Source of the DNA: Pavlovales sp. CCMP2436
Lineage: Eukaryota > Haptophyta > Pavlovophyceae > Pavlovales
Reading direction: 5' to 3'
Assembly (NCBI GenBank): GCA_026770615.1
Contig: MU631417.1
Span: forward strand, 296,854 to 333,315
DNA length: 36,462 nt
The stretch's first letter is position 1. Each line of letters starts with the position of its first letter. The translations under genes and the position numbers were made by a program. The notes under the pieces are model-generated. The model was given only the letters and a program-made list of their open reading frames with translations, was not told where the DNA came from and made no database searches. This document shows positions 18,818 through 27,300 of this stretch, one piece after another.

Positions 18818-21228
18818 CACTCGCCCTGACGGAGCCTTCGTGGGCGACGCTGCACGCCACGTGCTCGGGTCGCACACCTGGCTGGCATCATCCTTCGCCA
18901 AAGGCGATCTGCCCCCCTGCTTCTACTTCGTCTTCTGCGCCGCACGGTGTGTGCCACTCCGCAAGTGTGCGGTCCAGGCCGGCGTCGCGGAGTCTGCGCA
19001 GCCAATCGGCATCTCGTGCGCGCTGAGACGGGGTCTCACCAAGGGAGTCTTCCTCAACAAGGGCCTTCGCGGCGAGATCGAGGACTACCTCTTCCCGCAC
19101 CAGCTGGGAGTGCTCGTCTCGGCAGGCGGGACGAAGCTCATCTTTGGCGTGCGTGAGCTTCTCGAGAACCCCAGCTTCTGCATCGCCGGCTCCGACATCT
19201 ACAGCGCGTTCAACGAGGGCGACCGCGCAGAGATAGTGGCGCACACCCTCGCCAGCTCCTCCGGCCTTGTCCCGCTCGCACGCCTCTTCTACGCTACGCT
19301 TGCCCCCAAGTACCCCATCTTCGTCAGCGGCAAGGGTGGCGGCTGGACGCCCATGGGCAGGGACGGCAAGACGGGTGTCGCCCAAGGGTCGGTGGAGGGC
19401 GGAGTCGCCTTCGCGATCTCCATGCACCCCGAGCTACAGGTGCTGGACGCAGAGCTGCGGCCATACGGTGGGGGCGCTCGGGTCGGCCACGACGATGTAC
19501 AGGCGGTCGGCCCGCCCATATCGTCTTCCCGGCGATGCAGCGCTTCCATGACGCTCTCTTCGCGCGGGTCGGCCTCGTCGTGCAACCGGCCAAGTGCGAG
19601 AGCTGGATCGATGAGGCCCACATCGATTCCCTCGACACCCACTGCGGCCTGGTGACGCGCAGCCACCTCCTACTTGACGGCGTGACTCCGTACTACGGCG
19701 TCATGTGCTACGGCATCCCCATCGGGTCGGAGGAGTACATCAAGCTTACCCTAGCTGGCAAGTATGACGAGATCGCATGCATCTCAACCAAGCTAATCAC
19801 TCCGCTCAGCTCGTCACACAAGCAACAGCCCTGGCTCTTGACCCTTTTCTCCACGGCGCGCAAATTCGAGTACTTTGCGCGGCACTGCTATCCGGACCAC
19901 TCGCGCGAGGCATGCACCTGCTTCGACGCGATCATCCACGCGCAGGCGACGCACGCGTTAGGAGTCTCGCTCGACGACGATCAGTTCGCGACCGCCCGCC
20001 TCGCACTTCCCCGCCGCTACCGTGGCGCCGGATTTCGGCGAATGGTCGACATCGCGCCGGCTGCCTTCTGTGGCGCCATGGTGCATGCGGTGCCAGCCTT
20101 TCTCGATGCGTGGGCCGACGCGACCAACCCGGCCAGTGGCGTCACGCAGCACGGGATGCTCGAGCTGCCGCAGGTCGAGCGCACGGTGGGGCGGAACTCC
20201 TTTGTGGACATGCAGCAGCACAGCTGGCGCGCGTACCAGCTGCCGTCTTCCGGGGCAGGCTCTCTGCCACCGCCGCTACAGGAATAGGCCTTCCGCCGCT
20301 GCTGGTTGGCCGGTATCGCCACAGGAGCGGGGCCCAACGGAGATCGGCCAACCTCGTGCTCCACCTAACTTCAGAGGAAGCGTGGGCGACGGCGCGCAGG
20401 AGCGCCGGTAGGCTGTGCCTCAACATGCAGAAGGACCTCACCGACGACCTGGATGGAGGCTCACCGGTACGACGTGCTCAAGATGCAGATCAACGCGCGC
20501 GAGTAGAATGGGTGCGCACGTGCGCACCGAGGCGGGAGACATCTTCGCCTCGGTACTCGCCTCCAACCAGGCCGCGTACCGGCTCTTCTTCGGTGGGGGA
20601 GGCCGGCGACCCGGGCCGAAGGTCGACCTCTACGCCGAGTACGACCACAAGGGTGGGCGGGCGGTCCCGCGACTGCTTGAACTCAAGACCATGGCGTTCT
20701 GCAGGACTCGGTACAGGGACACCGACGGCAACTACCCTGGGCGTGCTGTGGGCAGGCGAGCTGACTCGCTCCCGGTAGAAAGCATGGCGGAGCTCATTAA
20801 TATTGATCGCGACTTCTTCCACACGACCCCGGACAGACTGGCCCGATGCAGGCCCGCGCACAGACCTTCTGCACTGCAGGCGGCCCCGCGTTTGCCGCCC
20901 TCGTAATTGGAGCCTTCGGCGAGTGGTCTGACGACCTGGAATCCTTCGTCGGGGACCTGCAAGAGCGCTCCAAGCTTGCATGGGGGCCCCCTCCGCTGCG
21001 CAAGCGCGCAGCACTCTCCTGTGGAAGATGAGACAGGAGATCGGCATGTGCGCACTTCGAGGGCACGCCAAGGTCATCATTGCGCGCGCGTGATTGGAGC
21101 GCACCGGCACCGGCACCGGCAACGGCGGCGGCACACGCACTGACAGCGACGACGACGGCAACCCCGACGAGTGGGCTGAGGGCGCGTACCACCTCCGCAG
21201 GGAGACACGGTTTGGGATCGGCGCCTAA
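18818..21228 (+). pseudogene. reverse transcriptase with C-terminal PD-(D/E)XK-like nuclease, frame-shifted
   Basis: The frame from 18,840 runs FAKGDLPPCFYFVFCAARCV, PLRK, then ALRRGLTKGVFLNKGLRGEI and HQLGVLVSAGGTKLIFGVREL, SDIYSAFNEGDR (first catalytic Asp) and GHDDVQAVGPP (YxDD motif as GHDD). These are in the order of non-LTR-type reverse transcriptases. A frame change near 19,515 continues as FPAMQRFHDALFARVGLVVQ to a stop at 20,285-20,287. Further downstream a frame gives GPKVDLYAEYDHKGG...RLLELKTMAFCRTRY, with the D...ExK pattern of PD-(D/E)XK nucleases, then LVIGAFGEWSDDLESFVGDL, LLWKMRQEIG and, after TGA at 21,091, NPDEWAEGAYHLRRETRFGI with TAA at 21,226. At least three frame breaks and one nonsense codon make it a pseudogene. 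Confidence 0.65.
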
Positions 21229-21795
21229 GTATGCCGCTTGGGTGACTACATGCCGCATGGGTGACTGAATGTCGTCGCGCCTACACGCTCGGAGTCGACC
21301 ACTTCTGAGGCAGAATGTCTGCAACCCACTGCCTGCTGCCCTTTTCTCTAGTAAGTCGTAGTTAAAAAGAAAATGAGGGGGGGGGGCTGAGTACGGGAGG
21401 GGGCGAAGTATAATTTGGGGTGGGGTACGGAGCTGCAGCGGGTCCATGGTTCCCGCACCGCCACCCGGCGTGCGTGCGCGTCTGCCCAGGGCAGCGAGTG
21501 TGCGCCCGCCAGAGGCCGACATCATTGGCCCACACCAAACCCTCGCCCAGAGGCCTACTGGCCAGTCCAGTGTGGCACCAATTGCGGCGCGTCCCCACCA
21601 CTTGGCGACTCGTGGGCTGGGAGACAGGCTCGGCGCGAATGCTCTGAACTTCTCCTTCACCTTCAGCCTACCTACCACCCTTCCGCCCAGCGGTGGGGAA
21701 GGGCTCGGCTCCGCTGAGCGGGCGGTGGTGCAGTGGAGTCCTGCTCGGTTTCGGTTGTCTGCAATTGTTTCGGAGTATTCATAAGGGCTCGGCTC
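21229..21795. other. GC-rich stretch without a supported gene
   Basis: Follows the retroelement. It has G-runs near 21,375-21,410 and open frames in several phases without recognisable domains. It could be retroelement 3' UTR or host intergenic DNA. Confidence 0.4.
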
Positions 21796-22017
21796 TACTG
21801 AGAATTCTAATAAAATTTAATAAATATCTAATAAAAATCTAATAAAAAACTAATAAAATCTAATAAATACTTATAAATGGTAATAAATACTTATATTTAC
21901 GGCACTATGGTACGGTGCCCGCACCTTGTCGTATATTTATATGATCTATTACCACTATGGTATGATTAATTTGTGGTTTATTGATATTTTGCGTACTTTT
22001 TATTAGAATTCTCAGTA
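21796..22017. mobile_element. 222-bp AT-rich foldback element
   Basis: tactgagaattctaataaaa at 21,796-21,815 is mirrored exactly at 21,998-22,017. The interior holds many (c)taataaa repeats and cactatggtac-like short palindromic motifs. The layout is that of a MITE, but no target duplication is obvious. Confidence 0.5.
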
Positions 22018-22096
22018 CTTACCACTATGCCGTCAATTATTTGATACATATGCCGACCTTATCCATTTAATTAATCTAATAAATCTAATAAATCCT

Positions 22097-22212
22097 ATAT
22101 ACATACCATTATGGTACGGGATTTTTATAGATTTTATTCAATTTAATAGNNNNNNNNNNATATACATACCATTATGGTACGGGATTTTTATAGATTTTAT
22201 TCAATTTAATAG
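22097..22212. other. assembly gap (10 N) between identical 53-bp copies
   Basis: Positions 22,150-22,159 are N. The 53 bp before (22,097-22,149) and after (22,160-22,212) are identical, beginning atatacatacc and ending ttcaatttaatag. This looks like two contig ends that overlap but were scaffolded instead of merged. The host part and viral part are joined here. Confidence 0.9.
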
Positions 22213-22584
22213 ACCGGCCGCTCACGACGAAGTCGTTGATAAGGTACTAAGAAGATACTGCACTCTCTCGTGACCTTTATACATACCGTAATATATTGTT
22301 CAATACTTATAAGACATATTTAAACCCTCTTGATATACGTCACTCTCTCGTTATATTTTTACATACTATTTAATACTGTTAAATACTTATAAGACATATT
22401 TAAACCATTTTGACATACTGCACTATGCCGTCAGATATTTTTATTTCTTCATAGACCGCGGGGCTCCACGCCAGTGGTTTGAAGATATTGATAAACTCTT
22501 ATATTCTATGATAGATACTTATATACTCTCGTCAGTATCGTAAAGAGGTCCGATATGCGACGGATGTCGCTTAACTGGTTTTAT
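22213..22584. other. AT-rich flank between gap and viral genes
   Basis: No open frame of note. Short motifs recur, such as cactctcgt and cttataagacatatttaaacc (twice), and tatgccgtca, which also occurs left of the gap near 22,026. The shared motifs suggest both sides of the gap belong to one repeat-rich locus. Confidence 0.5.
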
Positions 22585-22683
22585 AAAATAGGGCAGTAGG
22601 GCAGACAAGAACCAAACTATTTTTAATTTAAGAAGTCTCTACATGTAAATACTTTGTTTTTGGCTGCCCTACTGCCCTATTTT
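22585..22683. repeat. hairpin 1: 20-bp perfect stem made of tandem TAGGGCAG
   Basis: Arms 22,585-22,604 and 22,664-22,683 are perfect reverse complements. Each arm holds two tandem copies of an 8-mer, tagggcag. The loop (22,611-22,657) is AT-rich and, in reverse complement, is 47 nt long and about 80% identical to the loop of hairpin 2. Confidence 0.85.
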
Positions 22684-22787
22684 TCTCTAACTATATTATA
22701 TTCTCTATTCTATATATATATGTTTCTCTTATAAAAGTTAAAAAGTACATATACTGGTATAGTATTAATAGGGGAAAATGAAAAGGG

Positions 22788-22901
22788 AAAAGCTTAACGG
22801 TGCCACCGGTGCCACCCAATTACAAAGTATTTACATATAGGGTCTAGTCTAATTAAAAATAGTTTAGTATTGGGTGGCACCGGTGGCACCGATAAGCTTT
22901 T
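22788..22901. repeat. hairpin 2: 33-bp stem made of tandem GGTGCCACC
   Basis: Arms 22,788-22,820 and 22,869-22,901 pair with one mismatch. Each arm has two tandem copies of ggtgccacc. The loop 22,822-22,868 (acaaagtatttacat...aaaaatagttta) is shared with hairpin 1 in the opposite orientation. It lies about 100 bp before the first viral gene. Confidence 0.85.
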
Positions 22902-22983
22902 TTTGCCCATTTCCGAGGAGCGACAAGTTTCGGCTAAATTTTACCCAACGATAGGATTGCGTCTTTATACAAAATATTTAAAT

Positions 22984-23000
22984 CTAATATATATATAACT
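22984..23000 (+). promoter_or_regulatory. TATA-like box before the first viral gene
   Basis: A run of alternating T and A (ctaatatatatataac) ends about 8 bases before the ATG at 23,005. Similar TA-rich boxes lie close to the start codons of most genes in the viral part. Confidence 0.5.
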
Positions 23001-23004
23001 AGAA

Positions 23005-23340
23005 ATGGATGATTTTTTTTTTATTGAATTTGCCGGTATAAAATTATTGAATGTTAGTTCGTTTGTTTATTTCGATGAAAAACGAGTAATTGATAAATTA
23101 CATATTGATAATAAGACTATGAATTTATACCGTGTCGAGATGTTTGAAAACACTAAATCAATTATCAAATTAAAGCAAATTACTGATGATGACAACGATG
23201 AAATCACAAAATTAAAAATAACTCTTGCAGAATACGAATACGATAAAGCTAAGAAAAATTTGGAAAATTACCTTGAAAAAGTATTGTATGATACACTCAA
23301 ACATATCGAATATATGTATGTCGCAACTGACGAAATCTAA
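23005..23340 (+). CDS. 111-aa hypothetical protein, viral left edge
   Basis: I do not recognise it. It starts MDDFFFIEFAGIKLLN and its second half is charged and helical, rich in Lys, Glu and Asp (residues 55-100), probably a coiled coil. AT-rich codon use matches the viral genes. It is the first gene after the two hairpins, and its stop codon overlaps the end of the convergent 51-aa gene by 4 bp. Confidence 0.65.
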   Translation: MDDFFFIEFAGIKLLNVSSFVYFDEKRVIDKLHIDNKTMNLYRVEMFENTKSIIKLKQITDDDNDEITKLKITLAEYEYDKAKKNLENYLEKVLYDTLKHIEYMYVATDEI

Positions 23341-23492
23341 CAATTCAATAGGATATGATCTCTTACTTTTTTTAACTCTTCATATTGACGTGCCAATTGT
23401 TCCAATTGTATAATGATTTCACCAATTCGTGCATCCCTATCGAAATTATTGCTATAATACTGAATACCGATAGGATTATATCCATCAGACAT
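23337..23492 (-). CDS. 51-aa small protein with helical C-terminus
   Basis: ATG at 23,492 is preceded by tatatatag. The product begins MSDGYNPIGIQYYSNNFD, followed by a probable amphipathic helix containing IIIQLEQLARQYEELKK. The function is unknown. It converges with the 111-aa gene and is divergent from the IQ-motif gene, 45 bp away. The tight packing and TATA-like box support it as real. Confidence 0.55.
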   Translation of the reverse strand: MSDGYNPIGIQYYSNNFDRDARIGEIIIQLEQLARQYEELKKVRDHILLNC

Positions 23493-23537
23493 CTATATAT
23501 ATGTACATAAGATTTTTATCTCGTATATGTTTAGGAA

Positions 23538-23726
23538 ATGATTGATGTTGTAATCTTGCTATCGTTGTCGTTCCTAACTTTTATCCATGTGTTAAGATGT
23601 TGCTATACCAATGTCACGGTTGACGCTGATACATCGAATACGGTGATTATACAAAAAACGGAAGAACTTGCTTGTATTATTATACAAAGGGCGTTTAGGC
23701 AGTTTATTCTAAAAAAAAAATCATAA
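23538..23726 (+). CDS. 62-aa membrane peptide with IQ-like calmodulin-binding motif
   Basis: Residues 1-24 (MIDVVILLSLSFLTFIHVLR) form one hydrophobic segment, a signal anchor or transmembrane helix. Residues 47-61 read IIIQRAFRQFILKKK, close to the IQ consensus IQxxxRGxxxR with the first Arg kept and Lys at the end. IQ motifs bind calmodulin or EF-hand light chains. A role at a host membrane is inference. The motif is short and could be a chance amphipathic helix. Confidence 0.5.
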   Translation: MIDVVILLSLSFLTFIHVLRCCYTNVTVDADTSNTVIIQKTEELACIIIQRAFRQFILKKKS

Positions 23727-23731
23727 ATATA

Positions 23732-23896
23732 TTATAAATTTAGCATGTCCTCCCTTTCTAAATCTTCGGTTGATGTGACCACTATCATGCTTAAAATCTT
23801 ATCGGGGTAACTTATCCACGTCTTATTTACTGCATTTGTAATCGAGTTATTTGTCACACCTAAATGAAGCTTGGACGTGTTCGTTATTAACGGCAT
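23732..23896 (-). CDS. 54-aa frame, probably the detached C-terminus of the fibre locus
   Basis: This frame reads MPLITNTSKLHLGVTNNSIT and ends EDLEREDMLNL. Upstream of its ATG the same frame is open (TVNPLNFGGS), and TVNPLN is also found near the end of the 158-aa fibre fragment. The break is caused by a 29-bp duplication. It may be the last part of the fibre protein, or a small gene started at ATG 23,896. Confidence 0.5.
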   Translation of the reverse strand: MPLITNTSKLHLGVTNNSITNAVNKTWISYPDKILSMIVVTSTEDLEREDMLNL

Positions 23897-23909
23897 AGAT
23901 CCTCCAAAA

Positions 23910-23956
23910 TTGAGCGGGTTTACGGTAAAGCTTCATTGTTGAGCGGGTTTACGGTA
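23910..23956. repeat. 18-bp direct repeat, offset 29 bp, breaking the fibre frame
   Basis: ttgagcgggtttacggta occurs at 23,910-23,927 and 23,939-23,956. The 29-bp offset is not a multiple of three, and the reading frame of the fibre locus changes exactly here. Confidence 0.8.
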
Positions 23957-24396
23957 GTTCTTGCGGTACGACTATCTGATAAATATATCTTGAAATCCGC
24001 AATGTTATGCGCATCATTATAGCCTTGAAAATTTAAAAGATTATTGTCGACACCTCCTGAATAAGACATATCAAACCCTACAGACGTTCCTCCGACAGTT
24101 ATATCTGCTTTAACGCCGTCAAAGTACATATCAATTATTATTTTGTTATCTGTGCCTACTAATCTATTAATTACTATCTCGACCGACGTCCATGCACTTG
24201 TTGATAACGTAATATTTGAAACGCCAAGAAGCTGGGTAAAATTCCCGTTTGCATCTATGAATAGATATGATAAATTATTTGAAAACAAACGAAACATCAG
24301 ACCACGCGATAGATTTCCTGCGCCGCTGCGAAATGACGATCGTGGACGTTTACCACTCGAAAAAATTGCATTGTTAGACGAGTTTGTATTATTCAA
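23920..24396 (-). CDS. fibre locus, C-terminal LamG-like fragment (158 aa)
   Basis: There is no ATG; the open frame begins right after a run of eight A (minus strand) at the end of the 1407-aa frame. It contains LFIDANGNFTQLLGVSNITL, SAWTSVEIVINR, a YFDG turn and ADFKIYLSDS, which match the second half of the LamG-like modules in the large frame (for instance ITIQI, LCWLNG, NIKIWLTD). The first half of this module (GGSGMRILFK) is the end of the large frame. It is therefore the continuation of that protein after a one-base frame change. Confidence 0.7.
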   Translation of the reverse strand: MNNTNSSNNAIFSSGKRPRSSFRSGAGNLSRGLMFRLFSNNLSYLFIDANGNFTQLLGVSNITLSTSAWTSVEIVINRLVGTDNKIIIDMYFDGVKADITVGGTSVGFDMSYSGGVDNNLLNFQGYNDAHNIADFKIYLSDSRTARTTVNPLNNEALP

Positions 24397-27300
24397 TTTT
24401 TTTTAAACAAAATTCTCATACCACTACCACCTGATAATTTAGTTGCTAATGTTACGAATGTGTTCGTTGTTGCCATATTTCCAAACAATCGATAAGGCGA
24501 TAATACTTTTACATAGCCGTAACCTACTCCCAGAGTACTGTCTGAGTAAAGCGTGTCTACGGTCCCTGTCCCACTAAGTACAAGTGTAGCGTTTCGACCA
24601 CTAACATCGTCAAAATTTGTATTAAATTGATACTCGACGAATGAGGTAACAACGTCCACTATTTCACTCGATAATTCGTTTACTCCAAGCCAAGCCCTTG
24701 GGATACCTGCCGCGCAGAATATTATATAAATTGGTTGCGCAGTGTTGGAGTTATATCTGAAATTTATCGTATTACTCAATCCTGCCGATGTCTGTCTGCT
24801 TATTGTCATCGATCTATTGATAGTTTCATTGACGAATGTTGGCGGTAATTGTGAGTAATATATCACATTAGGCTCTACGATAAAGATAGGTAAATCTACA
24901 CCCAATTCTTTACCACCCCCATCTGGATATATTTCAACATCACTACCACCTGATGGTTTAGACCATCCTATTTTGTTACCGTCGTTACTTGCTACGACGG
25001 GCGGATTTGAAAATTGTTTCTTAATACTGTCATTAATGGCTTTAGCAATGAAATTAAAGAAATTTGTAATTCCACCAATATCTGCTTTCAGTGTAGAACA
25101 GGCAAACTGTGAAGTGATAAGAATATCGAATATAATCGTAAAACTGCTTTGCCCAATTGTTAAAGATTGATTCGGATCTCCAAAACTCATAAGATGCCCA
25201 AACGCGACCGAATCGCTACAAGTTAAGTATATTCCCATACTGTAAGTATTTATTGGTACGATCACGTCCAAAGTAGCGCCATCCTCTCGCGAATCCGCAC
25301 CAGTTGCGTTTTCATTATAAGGAATAGCAAAATATACAGAAGGACTACGCAATACTAAATTTGACCCGGCAAGATTACCTAAACCCACACCACTCTTATA
25401 AAGTATAGTTATCGGTTTTATAGGACGTATATATGGAGCTAAAGTTTTATATTGTTTGTTATAATTTAAGTGTTCGATTGATAAACGATTTGACGATACG
25501 GATTTACGCCACATTTTCACATTTGTAAAGCTTTCACCAGACGTATATTTTCGTTGATGAAGTTTTATGTTATATTTACCTATAATATTTATAGGCTTTG
25601 TCAATTGTACGCTTGCAGATTTTCCATTTATATATACAGTTAATAACCTTGTCTTACTGATGGTAAAATCAAATCGAGTAAAACCGCCAAGCGTATAATC
25701 AACATTTTCGATTGTCAAATAATAGAGTCCTGTAGAAGTATTTATTGTATTAATATCAACATTGATTGATGATGTGCCAGGTATGTTTTGAAAGTCAAAA
25801 CTTAAACCTCTGATAAACTCAACCTCGCTTGGCATAGGACTATCAAGAACAGGCGCGAACCCGATACTTAGAATAAGATCGTAAGAATACGCTACGATAG
25901 TGTCGTTAATATAAACATACGAAAAACTACAATCTTTTATATCAAACCGATTAAGATCTCGTAGAGGAAACTGTACATTTGCATTATTATTAACTGTAAA
26001 ACTTTCGAATTTTATCGATTGTAAATAAGTGGTATATGGAAAAATTACCGCGTTTGCTGTAGTTGTGGGGCTTGGTAATTGCCCGATAATATCAAAAAGG
26101 GCCGCCAAAGTGCCTTTAAAAAATGCCGTCGGTGGTATACTAATGGTATTTAAATCGATCGCAGATGACAATAGAACATTATGTTTTGATATTAATGATG
26201 CACGAATTAAAAGATTATTATAATTATTCAAAAAATTCATGTAAGAATTATTTATAGTGGAAACTCTAAAATCTACATATTTATGTGACTGTTTGACTAT
26301 CGAAATGGTCATAGGTGGATCGATAGCATCAAGACGTCCATTAACGATATCGCTCGATGTAATTGTATCAGTTAACCAGATTTTTATATTAGATAAATAA
26401 GGGCTATCTGTATAATTACCATAAATACGAAATTTATAACCATCTGATGCTGTCCAACCCCAATCAAAACGATAAATATCTTGTCCACTCGCAGATGACT
26501 GTAATAAAGTACCATTTAACCAACATAATAAATCTACGGACGAAGATCTGGGTATTTGAATAGTTATATTACTCCATTCAGTGACTGATAAAGATGGAGT
26601 GAACGTGTGAAATTGGCTATAGTTTCCATTCGGTTCGCAAAACAAAAATTGAAATCTATTATTGTTAAGTATTCGCGAATTCAAACCTGTACCGATTGGG
26701 TTAGTAGTTGCTACATAGCTCGAATTTATTATTGAACCAATTGCAAAAACTACGGACGACTGATTTGTAGCCGTTTGATATAGTTTTATATCGAATGACA
26801 TAGTGAAACCAGTACCACCAACAGATGATGCTATAGTTGGACGTGTTTCTGTGCTTAAAATAGCAGATATGTCACCTCTTCGAAAATATGCCTTGCCATC
26901 AATATCGCGACCTTGTTCTGTAATAGTTCCACTTAGATGATTACCACGTCCAGATGTATCTTTATTATTATATAGTAAATATTCCCCAAATGGTGTCTGG
27001 ATTGCCAGAGTTAAATCATCTATTAACGTTTCTGCAATTGTTGATTTTAAGAATATTTTGAAATCTGATAAATAGCAAGTATTCGCGTAAATTTGCAATA
27101 AATTCGTTGTTGAATTTGTGGCTGTAAAAAGTCTTAATAAAGTTATTACTGCGCCTGTTGTTATGTACGTTTGTAAAACTCCATCGATATATATATCGAC
27201 CTGTCCAATGCTTGAAATAACTACATCGTAATGTCTCCATATATTTATCGTATTGAATATATCTAATGTAAACGTTCGTCTAAACGTGCCCAAGCGACCA

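Noticed and set aside
20797..21678. 293-aa minus strand frame
   Set aside because: It is antisense to the retroelement C-terminus and has no recognisable domain.
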